DNA of 64,000 bases from JABDFW01 sp035550215 (GTDB lineage Bacteria; Bacteroidota; Bacteroidia; Chitinophagales; Chitinophagaceae). Positions 52,948 to 61,892 of this stretch are shown here, in pieces. A model generated the notes under the pieces. The model saw only the letters and a list, made by a program, of their open reading frames with translations. It had not been told where the DNA came from and ran no database searches. How positions within the stretch are numbered: the first letter of the stretch is position 1; every line of letters starts with the position of its first letter. The DNA lies in NCBI GenBank assembly GCA_035550215.1, contig DASZPM010000027.1:1-64000 (forward strand). Direction: 5' to 3'. The position numbers and the translations under genes were made by a program.

Positions 52948-53976
52948 ATGAAAAAAAATGCAATAACAGGCTGGCTAAGGTGGGCGATAATAATAGCAGG
53001 TACCGGGCTTGCCTCAGTAATCTTTTTACCAATATGGAGGATTGAGTTATCTGCACCGCAATACCCCGAGGGGTTAGTATTAAGGATATTTGCGGGTAGA
53101 CTAGGTGGTAACGTAGATATTATTAACGGGCTTAACCATTACATAGGCATGAAGACACTGCATTCCGGCGACTTTATTGAATTCCTCTTATTGCCTTATA
53201 TCATTTCTTTTTTCGCCGCCGCTTTTATATTAACCGCATTGCTTAATAAAAGAAAACTTGTGAATATATTATTCGCCGCATTTGTGGCATTCGGGGTTAT
53301 TGCTATGGTTGATTTCTGGAGATGGGAATATAACTACGGCCATAACCTAAACCCGGATGCAGCGATTATCGTGCCCGGCATGGCCTATCAGCCACCGCTG
53401 ATCGGGTACAAACAATTGCTAAACTTTGGTGCATACTCCGTACCGGATATAGGTGGCTGGATATTTGTGGCGGCCGGTGCCATCTTATTTGTCGCTGTTC
53501 TTTTGCAATTTAAGACAGCCAGGGCCCCGCGGGTAAAAGCTAAAGTGTTAAAACCTGCCCTGCTGTTATGCATGGTTTCGGTGACTTTTTTTTCGTGCAA
53601 GCCGGAAAAACAACCCATTATAGTGGGAGAGGACAATTGCTCTTTTTGTAAAATGACTTTCACAGATGCCCGTTTTGGAGGTGAAATACTCACTACAAAA
53701 GGAAAAGTATACAAATTTGACGACATGCATTGCCTGTTATCGTTCATGAAATCCGGTATTATAAAAACGGGTGCAGTGAAAGGCATTTATGTTGTTGATT
53801 TTCTCGGCAAACATGAGCTGATGCCCGTTTCAACATCTTTTTTACTGGCAAGCGAAGTGTTACACACACCTATGAATGGTAACATTGCGGCCTTTGCGAG
53901 TGTTGACAGCCTTGACGCATGCCTGAAAGATTGTGACGGGAAAAAAGTGGATTGGAGTGATCTAATCAATCAATAA
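52948..53976 (+). CDS. nosL: NosL copper chaperone fused to N-terminal membrane domain
   Basis: A 342-aa protein. Residues ~1-190 hold four or more membrane helices not found in simple NosL lipoproteins. A second lipobox-like segment (VTFFSCKPE) leads into the NosL domain. The copper-binding CSFCKM, FDDMHCLLSFM and later Met/Cys residues match NosL. NosL delivers copper to NosZ CuZ. The fusion suggests a single anchored protein replacing a separate membrane partner. It ends 1 bp before nosD. Confidence 0.88.
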   Translation: MKKNAITGWLRWAIIIAGTGLASVIFLPIWRIELSAPQYPEGLVLRIFAGRLGGNVDIINGLNHYIGMKTLHSGDFIEFLLLPYIISFFAAAFILTALLNKRKLVNILFAAFVAFGVIAMVDFWRWEYNYGHNLNPDAAIIVPGMAYQPPLIGYKQLLNFGAYSVPDIGGWIFVAAGAILFVAVLLQFKTARAPRVKAKVLKPALLLCMVSVTFFSCKPEKQPIIVGEDNCSFCKMTFTDARFGGEILTTKGKVYKFDDMHCLLSFMKSGIIKTGAVKGIYVVDFLGKHELMPVSTSFLLASEVLHTPMNGNIAAFASVDSLDACLKDCDGKKVDWSDLINQ

Positions 53977-53977
53977 A

Positions 53978-55213
53978 ATGCATAAAATCTTTTACATATT
54001 ATTTTCTTTATCACTGGTTATCCCAGCTAAAGGTAATATTCTGCGGGTAGGAAAGACCGCCGGTTGCAAAACCATTCAGCAGGCAATTGTGATGGTATCA
54101 AATGGTGATACTATACTGGTTGAAGCGGGTTTTTATAGCGAGAAGAATATCGCTATCCGTAAAAAAATTATTTTAATGGGGAGCGGGTATCCTGTTCTTG
54201 ACGGCGATAATAAATTTGAAATTATATCTATTTATTCAGACAATGTCGTAGTTACCGGCTTCAAATTGCAACATACCGGCAGGTCTTCTATGGACGACAT
54301 TGCGGCCATCAAAATATATAATGGCCGGAATGTGGTTATACAAAATAATATTGTTGATGACGGTTTTTTTGGCATTTATGCAGAGGGCGCCCACCATTGT
54401 AAAATAACAGGAAACAGGCTAACGGCATACCATTCCGGTGAAGAGGAAAGCGGCAATGGCATTCATTGCTGGAAGAGCGACAGCATGGAAATAACAAATA
54501 ACACTATCCGGGGTCACAGGGACGGTATTTATTTTGAGTTTGTTACCAATTCTCTTATCTCCTGTAACATTAGTGAGCATAACATAAGGTATGGGTTGCA
54601 TTTTATGTTCTCGCACAATAACAGTTACCTGCACAATATCTTCAGGTTTAATGGTGCAGGAGTGGCAGTAATGTATACACATGGGGTAAAAATGACCGGA
54701 AATTCATTTGAAAATAACTGGGGCGACGCATCATACGGGCTTTTGTTAAAAGAAATCTCCGACAGCTATATTGAAGGGAATAAATTTATTAAAAACACAA
54801 CCGGCATTATGATGGAAGGCGGCACCCGCATAACGATGATCAAAAACACTTTCCAGAACAACGGGTGGGCATTAAAGATACAGGCCAGCTCTATAAGCAA
54901 TAAAATAAATAACAACAATTTTATTGCCAATACATTTGATGTTGGCACCAATGGCTCGCTGTCGTTAAATGATTTTACCAATAATTACTGGGACAAGTAC
55001 GACGGGTATGATATAAACAGGGATGGCAAAGGTGACGTGCCTTACCACCCGGTAAGTTTATACTCGATGATTGTTGAGCGCAACCCGCCATCCATGTTAC
55101 TGTTCCGCAGTTTTATCGTTTCCCTGATGGATAAAACAGAGAAAGTTTTACCGGGCATCACGCCGGAAAACTTAAAGGATGATCAACCGCTCATGAAACC
55201 ATTACCGTTATGA
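53978..55213 (+). CDS. nosD: nitrous oxide reductase maturation protein NosD
   Basis: A 411-aa periplasmic protein with a signal peptide (ISLVIPAKG-type region) and a parallel beta-helix/NosD repeat core (NNTIRGHRDGIYFEFVTNS, FMFSHNNSYLHNI). It works with NosF and NosY in building the NosZ CuZ centre. The ATGA overlap with nosF (4 bp) indicates co-translation. Confidence 0.93.
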   Translation: MHKIFYILFSLSLVIPAKGNILRVGKTAGCKTIQQAIVMVSNGDTILVEAGFYSEKNIAIRKKIILMGSGYPVLDGDNKFEIISIYSDNVVVTGFKLQHTGRSSMDDIAAIKIYNGRNVVIQNNIVDDGFFGIYAEGAHHCKITGNRLTAYHSGEEESGNGIHCWKSDSMEITNNTIRGHRDGIYFEFVTNSLISCNISEHNIRYGLHFMFSHNNSYLHNIFRFNGAGVAVMYTHGVKMTGNSFENNWGDASYGLLLKEISDSYIEGNKFIKNTTGIMMEGGTRITMIKNTFQNNGWALKIQASSISNKINNNNFIANTFDVGTNGSLSLNDFTNNYWDKYDGYDINRDGKGDVPYHPVSLYSMIVERNPPSMLLFRSFIVSLMDKTEKVLPGITPENLKDDQPLMKPLPL

Positions 55214-55914
55214 TTATTGCATCAAATGTCTCCAAAAAATTTGGCAAGCTAAAAGCGCTTGATAATATATCCGTAGCCTGTAGCAAGGGCGAATGTATCG
55301 CGCTGATAGGCCCCAACGGCAGCGGTAAAACAACGCTGATAAAATGCATGCTTGGCATGGTCGTGCCTTGCAGCGGCTTTATTACTTTTAATGACAAGAA
55401 TATACTTCATGACTGGAAGTACCGCAGTCATATCGGGTATATGCCCCAGATTGGCAGGTACCCCGATAATATGACGATAAAGCAGGTCGTTGACATGATG
55501 AAAGACATCAGGAAAAATCCTGCTGATACATTGGACGAAGAATTGGCTGAGGCATTCGGGTTAAATACGTTAATGCAAAAACGTATGCGTACTTTATCTG
55601 GCGGTACCAGGCAGAAAGTGAGTGCCTGCCTTGCTTTTTTATTTAACCCGGATGTGCTTATACTGGATGAACCCACTGCCGGCCTTGACCCGGTTGCAGC
55701 AGAAATACTCAAGGGCAAAATTATTGCAGAAAAGGAAAAAGGCAAACTCGTCCTTATCACTTCCCATATTTTAAGTGAGCTGGATGAAGTGGTAACACAG
55801 GTTATTTATATGAACGAAGGAAAATTATTATTCCACAAAAATATACAGGAACTGCGGCAGGATACCGGCCAGCAAAAATTATCAAAAGCCATTGCCAGCA
55901 TAATGGTAAAATAA
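55210..55914 (+). CDS. nosF: ABC transporter ATPase NosF
   Basis: A 234-aa ABC ATPase with Walker A GPNGSGKTTLIK, signature LSGGTRQKVS and Walker B VLILDEPTAGLDP, all intact. It pairs with NosY and NosD for CuZ maturation. Its start overlaps nosD by 4 bp, and nosY follows after 6 bp. Confidence 0.95.
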   Translation: MIIASNVSKKFGKLKALDNISVACSKGECIALIGPNGSGKTTLIKCMLGMVVPCSGFITFNDKNILHDWKYRSHIGYMPQIGRYPDNMTIKQVVDMMKDIRKNPADTLDEELAEAFGLNTLMQKRMRTLSGGTRQKVSACLAFLFNPDVLILDEPTAGLDPVAAEILKGKIIAEKEKGKLVLITSHILSELDEVVTQVIYMNEGKLLFHKNIQELRQDTGQQKLSKAIASIMVK

Positions 55915-55920
55915 AATGCT

Positions 55921-56688
55921 ATGCAAAAGATTGTAAAATATGTAATGGTAGATATACTAAGAAGCAGGGTGGTATTATTTTATACAATTATACTCTTAAT
56001 AATCACCCTTACTATATTTAACCTTGAAGACAGCTCCTCAAAGGGCCTGTTAAGCCTGTTGAACATAGTCTTGTTTATCGTGCCTTTGGTTAGTATCATT
56101 TTCTCTACCATATACATTTATAACAGCGCGGAGTTTATTGAATTGCTCGTAAGCCAGCCGGTAAAAAGGAAATCTCTTTGGCTAAGCCTTTTCCTCGGCC
56201 TGGCAGGCTCGCTGAGCGCAGCGTTTGTTGTTGGTGTTGGCATTCCTGTTATATTTTTCGAACCAAATATGGCAGGTATTGCGATGATTATTACAGGCCT
56301 TTTTCTTTCTGTAATTTTTGTTGTGTTGGCGTTGTTAAGCGGCGCCCTGACAAGGGACAAAGCAAAAGGCACGGGGCTGTCTATTTTACTGTGGCTATAC
56401 TTTGCGTTGATATTTGACGGGCTGGTATTATTTATCCTCTTCCAGTTCCAGGATTACCCGCTGGAAAAATTTATGGTCGTCATAAGCAGCCTCAACCCCG
56501 TTGACCTTTGCCGCATTATGATCTTATTACAGCTTGACGTATCTGCCCTGATGGGTTATACGGGGGCCGTGTTCAAGGACTTCTTCGGCACCCAAACAGG
56601 CATTGCCGTTTCTTTTTTGGTATTGCTGCTTTGGGTGTGGCTCCCGCTGTGGCTGTCCCTCAGGCGCTTCAACAGGAAAGACCTTTAA
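55921..56688 (+). CDS. nosY: ABC transporter permease NosY
   Basis: A 255-aa inner-membrane protein with six predicted helices, typical of NosY (VSIIFSTIYIYNSAEFIELL; LVSQPVKRKSLWLS). It is the membrane part of the NosDFY complex. It follows nosF directly and precedes the truncated haemoglobin gene by 19 bp. Confidence 0.93.
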   Translation: MQKIVKYVMVDILRSRVVLFYTIILLIITLTIFNLEDSSSKGLLSLLNIVLFIVPLVSIIFSTIYIYNSAEFIELLVSQPVKRKSLWLSLFLGLAGSLSAAFVVGVGIPVIFFEPNMAGIAMIITGLFLSVIFVVLALLSGALTRDKAKGTGLSILLWLYFALIFDGLVLFILFQFQDYPLEKFMVVISSLNPVDLCRIMILLQLDVSALMGYTGAVFKDFFGTQTGIAVSFLVLLLWVWLPLWLSLRRFNRKDL

Positions 56689-56707
56689 CAGACAGCATTC
56701 GCACACC

Positions 56708-57079
56708 ATGAAAAAAGATATTGAGAATAAGGCTGACATAGAAGCATTGGTAAACAGCTTTTACGATAAAGTTAAGCTCGATGGCATTCTCGGCCCCATT
56801 TTTACGGCCATTATTCCTGTAAACTGGGAAGTTCATTTACCCATTATGTACTGCTTTTGGGAGAATGCCATTTTTTACACAGGGGGCTATACAGGAAACC
56901 CGATAGCGATGCATGCCCACATTCATAAAAAAATCGGCCTTACGCCGGAACAGTTTGACAGGTGGGTTCAATTATTTAATGAAGCTGTTGACGGGTTGTT
57001 TGAAGGCGAGAAAGCAAGCCTTGCCAAACAACGCGCCGGCAGCATTGCAAAAGTGATGGAACAAAAAATTATTGTATGA
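56708..57079 (+). CDS. group III truncated haemoglobin
   Basis: A 123-aa globin of the TrHb3/P group. The start MKKDIENKADIEALVNSFYD, the region FWENAIFYTGGYTGNPI, and a proximal His candidate in MHAHIHKKIGLTPE support it. Such globins may scavenge NO or O2. The frame to 56603 is an extension into nosY; the ATG at 56708 fits the globin N-terminus. Its end overlaps the next gene by 4 bp (ATGA), so it belongs to the nos operon. Confidence 0.9.
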   Translation: MKKDIENKADIEALVNSFYDKVKLDGILGPIFTAIIPVNWEVHLPIMYCFWENAIFYTGGYTGNPIAMHAHIHKKIGLTPEQFDRWVQLFNEAVDGLFEGEKASLAKQRAGSIAKVMEQKIIV

Positions 57080-57987
57080 AAAGAATACTATTGTCTTTTT
57101 TAATGTTATTACTGGCACCTGGTATATTTGCCTGCCCTTTCTGCGGTTGCGGGGGTAGCAATGTTTACATGGGGCTAATGCCTGAATTCCGGCGTGCTTT
57201 TATGGGGGTGCGTTACAACTACTCGCAGTTTCATACCTCTTTGTTCAATGACCCTTCACAATTCAGCACCAATTATTACAACAGTATTGAATTATGGGGT
57301 GGTATAAATATTACGAAGAAATTTCAGGTGCTGGGCTTTGTGCCATATTATTCCAATAAGCAGGTGGATGATGATGGTGTCGCTACCCCGCACGGCCTGG
57401 GCGATATAACTGTATTAGGCCAATACCAGCTCTTTCATAAAACAACCCTTAACCGCAAAAAGAATGTAGTGCAGCAAGGGCTCTGGGTTGGCGGCGGCCT
57501 TAAGGTCGCAACAGGCTCTTTTAACCCTGACCTCAATAACCCTGATATATCCGTAGCAGATATCAACGCCGAGCTGGGTACCGGCAGCACCGACTTTATT
57601 GTAGATGGTATGTATAATATACGCATAGAAAACGTTGGCGTAAATGTTTCAGCAAGCTATAAGATAAATACTGTTAACAGCCAGCATTATAAATACGGGA
57701 ACAAATTTTCTTCTAACCTGATAGCTTATTATCGGCTTGGCGCAAAAAAATTAGGCATATCCCCCAATGCTGGTTTCGGCTATGAAAATATTGAAAGAAG
57801 TTTGCTGAACAGCAAAATGGTACAGTATACAAGCGGCAATGTTTCCAATGCAATCATTGGTATTGAATTTACCCTTCGTACTATTGACATCGGTATAAAT
57901 GGCCAGTTACCGGTTACGCAAAAATTTGCGGAAGGCCAGACACAATTGAGGTTTAAAGGAATGATGCATATTACTGTTGCGCTTTAA
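57076..57987 (+). CDS. outer-membrane beta-barrel protein with N-terminal CPFCGCGG motif
   Basis: A 303-aa protein with a signal peptide (LLLAPGIFA) followed at once by CPFCGCGGSNVYMGL, a cysteine-rich metal-binding-like head. The rest is amphipathic strands resembling a small outer-membrane barrel (WGGINITKKFQVLGFVPYYS; KVATGSFNPDLNNPD). Its last-gene place in a copper-dependent nos operon suggests copper uptake to the periplasm, as inference. The domain family is not certain; it is close in style to MetA-pathway-of-phenol-degradation-type barrels. Confidence 0.6.
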   Translation: MKRILLSFLMLLLAPGIFACPFCGCGGSNVYMGLMPEFRRAFMGVRYNYSQFHTSLFNDPSQFSTNYYNSIELWGGINITKKFQVLGFVPYYSNKQVDDDGVATPHGLGDITVLGQYQLFHKTTLNRKKNVVQQGLWVGGGLKVATGSFNPDLNNPDISVADINAELGTGSTDFIVDGMYNIRIENVGVNVSASYKINTVNSQHYKYGNKFSSNLIAYYRLGAKKLGISPNAGFGYENIERSLLNSKMVQYTSGNVSNAIIGIEFTLRTIDIGINGQLPVTQKFAEGQTQLRFKGMMHITVAL

Positions 57988-58394
57988 GTTTCTGCGTAAT
58001 CAATGCTTACCCGCAAGTAACTCATCCTGCTAACGGAGCAACTGATGATTTTTCTGCCTTTCTTTTCCAGAATGCCCTCTATTTGAATATAATCCAAAAT
58101 TATGACTAGCATCTTTCCCAGACTCGCCCCGGGACTTCGGCTAAAAATCGATCGCCTGTTATCAAGATTCCGCCAAATATGACGCTTTCCGGAAAAAGCA
58201 AAAACTGCGAAGTAGTATGCGATCATCAGTTTTCAGAGATATTGGGTATTGCCAGTCGTAGGCTTTTCCCAAACTAAGGCGATATATTTGCTTAACATCA
58301 TACCTTCCAATTTAAAGGTTTGAAAAAACTTTCACTGACTATCATTAAGTAATATTCAAACTGACAGCGCCTGGCGGGTACCTCATTTTGAACA
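57988..58394. other. intergenic region without a supported gene
   Basis: No confident gene. A minus-strand frame 57984-58226 (80 codons) abuts the nos operon, but its start is not supported and it matches no family I know. No clear hairpin or repeat stands out. Confidence 0.3.
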
Positions 58395-59135
58395 TTAATC
58401 TACGTTTCCCATTTGTTTCCTCCATTGGTGTTCAACCAGCCGGCCATCAAAATATTGGCTCAGCGCCGTTGCTGCCATACAAAAAAAACACACCCACTTA
58501 TAACTGTCAATTATTACGAACACTTCGCGGACAGGCAAGGATAAAAAATGACTGGTAAAACAAAAGGCAAAAGCGAAGCACAGTAACGCAACCGCTACAA
58601 GCCTCCGGGCCAACCGCCTGCGGCGTAAGCGCTGCCGGCGAACCAGCAACAACTTGTCAGTTGTACTCTGTACAAAGCGAATTGAAAGCGCTGGTGCGGG
58701 CAACGTTTTCATCGGCACCGCAAGGTGCTCATCGCCGGGCATTTCACCGGGTGCGCCGTGGATGGTGTTGGCCGTTTGCTGGTCTGTGCCTGGTGCCCTG
58801 CCGAGACCTAAATCAACGCGCCCCGGGTAGAGCTGTGCCAGGGTACCGAACTGCTCAGCCACGATCAGCGGGGAATGATTCGGAAGCATCACGCCACCAG
58901 AACCCACCCGGATCGTGTCCGTATTATTTGCGACATAACCGATGAGTATCACGGGCGCGGTGCTGCCGATGTGCTCCGAATTATGGTGTTCGGCAAACCA
59001 GATGCGTTTGTAGCCATGCGCTTCCGCGTGCTGTGCCAATGTCAATGCATTGTGAAGGGCTTGTTGTATGGTTTGCCCCTGCGATACGATAGCGAGTTCT
59101 AATATTGAATAGGCTGTTGTAAGATTTTCCCTCAT
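58395..59135 (-). pseudogene. LLM-class flavin oxidoreductase, frameshifted
   Basis: The N-terminal ~125 residues (TTAYSILELAIVSQGQTIQQ; RIWFAEHHNSEHIGSTAPVI; YPGRVDLGLGRAPGTDQQTA) are a normal LLM monooxygenase. After about residue 140 the frame turns into an Arg/Leu-rich stretch (LLVRRQRLRRRRLARRLVAV), which is what the conserved LGSSTDSAYAA-type region gives in a wrong frame, and the rest of the barrel (~200 residues) is missing. So this is a pseudogene with at least one frameshift and a deleted 3' part. The gene is leftward and unrelated to the LLM at 20028 in position. Confidence 0.75.
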
Positions 59136-59258
59136 TAGACGGGCAAAGTTAACCTATAATGGGGTGCCGTTTACAAGCATTCACCGTTGCGCAATACCTC
59201 AGCGGCAGCCAAGATTTACGGCACGATTACTGATTCGCTAACAGGAAAACAATATACA

Positions 59259-59417
59259 ATGGCAAAGAGTACCTCTTTATATCTGTTGGTAATCTGCATG
59301 TTTGCAGTTGTTTACCTTGGAACTATCATAACACATGGCGCCGAGGGCTGGCCGCTATATTTTGCAGTTGCAGGTATTATATTGTTTATCGTAAGGATAT
59401 TACGCGGAGACGACTAA
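59259..59417 (+). CDS. small membrane protein (52 aa)
   Basis: A 52-aa protein with two predicted membrane helices (SLYLLVICMFAVVYLGTI; YFAVAGIILFIVRIL) separated by ITHGAEGWP, with a charged tail RGDD. The ATG at 59259 is preferred over 59187, whose N-terminal addition is not membrane-like. No family recognised. It may be a real small protein. Confidence 0.5.
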   Translation: MAKSTSLYLLVICMFAVVYLGTIITHGAEGWPLYFAVAGIILFIVRILRGDD

Positions 59418-59512
59418 AGGAGGGCAATGGGTTGTTTGCTTCACTAAACAGTACTGGCCGGCCGTATTGAATGGAATACTTTTTGAGACGTTTGCGTTAT
59501 AACTGACCAAAC

Positions 59513-60496
59513 ATGAAAAGCATTACAGGCAATACCTCAAAAACAACCAAGAAGCAGCAGAAAATACACGCACAGGTTGCTGCCTCTGACCAGAAACAAC
59601 CAGCCAAAGAAAAAGAACAGGCTATGCAGGCCGGCGCCAGGGTTTATCCCGGGCCACCGTTACCGAAGCAACACCTTACCAAGCCAGGTAAAGAAGCCAG
59701 CCTGGAACCAAAACCGATGTACGATGCGCCTTACTACAAAGGCTCGGAGAAATTACTGGATAAGGCTGCCATCATCACGGGCGGTGATTCCGGTATTGGC
59801 CGCGCAGTTGCAGTGTTGTTCGCAAGAGAAGGGGCTGATGTAGCCATCATTTACCTAAATGAACATGAAGACGCCAATGAAACAAAGGCCATGGTAGAGA
59901 AAGAAGGACGGCGATGCCTGTTGATCCCGGGTGATGTTACCAGTCGCGACTTTTGCTTTAATACTGTAAAGAAGGTGGTCAAAACTTTTGGTAAGATTGA
60001 TGTGTTGGTGAACAACGCTGCTTTCCAGTTGCATGTAAATGATTTTGAAGATTTAACGGAAGAACATTTCGATACGACCATTAAAACCAACCTGTATGGG
60101 TATTTCCACATGGCACAGGCAGTGATAAAACACATGCAGCCCGGCAGCGCCATCGTGAATACAGGCTCCGTTACCGGCATGCTGGGAAATAAAGACCTGC
60201 TGGATTACTCGCTGACCAAGGGCGGTATCCATGCGTTTACACGATCATTGGGCACGCACCTCATCAGTAAGGGTATCAGGGTAAACGCGGTTGCGCCCGG
60301 CCCTGTGTGGACGCCGCTTAACCCGGCAGACAAAGCGGCAAAATTCGTAGCCAAGTTTGGGGAGGATACGCCCATGAAACGCCCGGCACAACCGGAAGAA
60401 ATCGCACCGGCTTATGTCTTCCTCGCTTCCCCGCAATGTTCCAGTTATATAACCGGTGAAATCTTACCTGTCATAGGCGGCTATACAGGCGGCTAA
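59513..60496 (+). CDS. SDR family oxidoreductase (YdaD-like, stress type)
   Basis: A 327-aa protein. Residues 1-85 are a Lys/Gln/Pro-rich extension containing the PPLPKQHL and KPMYDAPYYKGSEKL landmarks of the general-stress SDR group (YdaD/YghA-like). The SDR domain follows with IITGGDSGIGRAVAV, LVNNAA, and the catalytic Ser and Y-x3-K region (DYSLTKGGIHAFTRSL). The substrate is unknown. Its stop lies 7 bp before the truncated FAD gene, so the two are a natural pair. Confidence 0.9.
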   Translation: MKSITGNTSKTTKKQQKIHAQVAASDQKQPAKEKEQAMQAGARVYPGPPLPKQHLTKPGKEASLEPKPMYDAPYYKGSEKLLDKAAIITGGDSGIGRAVAVLFAREGADVAIIYLNEHEDANETKAMVEKEGRRCLLIPGDVTSRDFCFNTVKKVVKTFGKIDVLVNNAAFQLHVNDFEDLTEEHFDTTIKTNLYGYFHMAQAVIKHMQPGSAIVNTGSVTGMLGNKDLLDYSLTKGGIHAFTRSLGTHLISKGIRVNAVAPGPVWTPLNPADKAAKFVAKFGEDTPMKRPAQPEEIAPAYVFLASPQCSSYITGEILPVIGGYTGG

Positions 60497-60503
60497 CCCA
60501 TTT

Positions 60504-61355
60504 ATGGAATTACACACAGACTATCCTTTCTGGCTCATACAAAACGGTCTTGGCCGGGTTTACCCATCGCTGGCCGGCGATATAAAAGACGATGTAGTGA
60601 TTATCGGCGCGGGCATCACCGGCGCGTTGGCTGCCTACTATCTTACCAACGCCGGCTACGGCGTTACTGTTGTGGACAAACGGCATGTGGCGATGGGCAG
60701 TACGGCAGCCAGCACCTCGTTGCTGCAATACGAAATTGACGTGCCATTGAGGGAACTTTCCAAAAAAAGAGGTTTAAGTGACGCCGTAAAAAGTTATCAA
60801 TTGTGTGCCGGTGCCATTGATAAGCTGACAGCTATCGCGCATAAGTTGAAAGTTAAAAGCTACAAAAGCAGGCCAAGTTTACAGTTTGCATCATACAGAA
60901 GCCATGTCAGTCCGCTTCAACAGGAATTTTTGTTACGGAAGCAGCATAGTTTCCCGGTATCATGGCTATCCGGTCCGGCAATCAAAGAAAAGTTCGGCAT
61001 TCCTGCAGGCGGCGGTATTTTCTCGGGTTGTGGTGCTGAGGCAGACCCTTATGAGCTAACACATAAATTACTGGCCCACGCGACGGGCAAAGGGGCAAAG
61101 GTATTTGATATGACTGAAATTGCGGAAATAACCAACCGCCCGCGCTCTGTATTGTTGACTACAAAAAAAGGCTGTCAAATTACAGCCCGCTACGCTGTTG
61201 TAGCCACCGGCTATGAAAGCTATCAATACCTGCCAAAAAGGGTTGACAGCTTATGTTCTACCTGTGCCATCATCAGCAAACCGCTGCCCGAACAGGAATT
61301 TTGGCATAAGCGGGCTTTGATATGGGAAGCATGCGGAGATATTTTTGTGGTGTAA
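60504..61355 (+). pseudogene. FAD-dependent oxidoreductase truncated by IS982 fragment
   Basis: The N-terminal ~275 residues are a DadA/glycine-oxidase-type flavoprotein: DDVVIIGAGITGALAAYYLT near residue 30, VVDKRHVAMGSTAASTS near residue 60 and a mid-domain YAVVATGYESY. After ALIWEA (about 61330) the reading continues into IS982 sequence, so the C-terminal ~100 residues are replaced. It is probably inactive. Confidence 0.8.
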
Positions 61356-61770
61356 AAGTGCAAGTGCTGGTAACTTCATCAGGCATCCCGGTTGAGTTTG
61401 GGTTTGTGCCCGGCTGTGAAAGCGATGTGCAGGCACTAAAGAAACTGCCCCTGGCAGTAGCGCCGGAAAGCAAGATATATGGTGATGCAGCATATACTGA
61501 TTACCAGGCAGAAGATGACATGAAGGAAGCAGGGTTAATAGAGCTAATGATCCAGCGCAAAAGCAACTCCGCAAGAAAGGATGAGCCATGGATAAGGTTT
61601 ATTAAAGAGTATATGAGAAAGGGCATTGAAACATCCTTTAGCGAGATTAAGGCACTATTCTTACGGAAGATACATGCCGTAACCTTTAAGGGGTTCTTGA
61701 TAAAACTGGTGATGTTTATTTTGGCTTTTACCCTGAATAAACTCACCAATTAACTAGCAACTTGAGTTAA
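61328..61770 (+). mobile_element. 3' fragment of an IS982-family transposase
   Basis: From about 61328 the frame reads SMRRYFCGVKVQVLVTSSGI, then KIYGDAAYTDYQAEDDM and GIETSFSEIKALFLRK, ending at a TAA at 61751-61753. These match the C-terminal part of IS982-family DDE transposases, including the second Asp and the catalytic Glu. The first Asp and the N-terminal domain are missing, so the copy cannot move on its own. Just after the stop, CTAGCAACTTGAGTTA (61755-61770) may be the right terminal repeat of the element. The left end is lost, so the insertion deleted both the IS 5' half and the oxidoreductase 3' end. Confidence 0.75.
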
Positions 61771-61779
61771 TTAATTGCC

Positions 61780-61869
61780 ATGAAGTGTAAAGAAGACAAA
61801 TCAAAAGCGTGTATATATGCTCGCATTACGGCGATTGGAAAAGCAGCAGAGCTGTCAATTATAGCATAA
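61780..61869 (+). pseudogene. N-terminal remnant of a tyrosine integrase
   Basis: A 29-codon piece (MKCKEDKSKACIYARITAIG...) aligns with the N-terminal domain of the integrase at 16895 (RCKEDKLKAWLYERITVNGK), with about three-quarters of bases matching over ~90 bp on the same strand. It ends at a stop where similarity also stops (CATAAAATAG). It is a decayed partial copy of the same or a related integrase. Confidence 0.65.
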
Positions 61870-61892
61870 AATAGGGCTTTGCTACAAAAAAA

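Noticed and set aside
57984..58226. 80-codon leftward frame after the nos operon
   Set aside because: I considered a LytTR-like domain, but the conserved blocks are missing; not supported as a gene.
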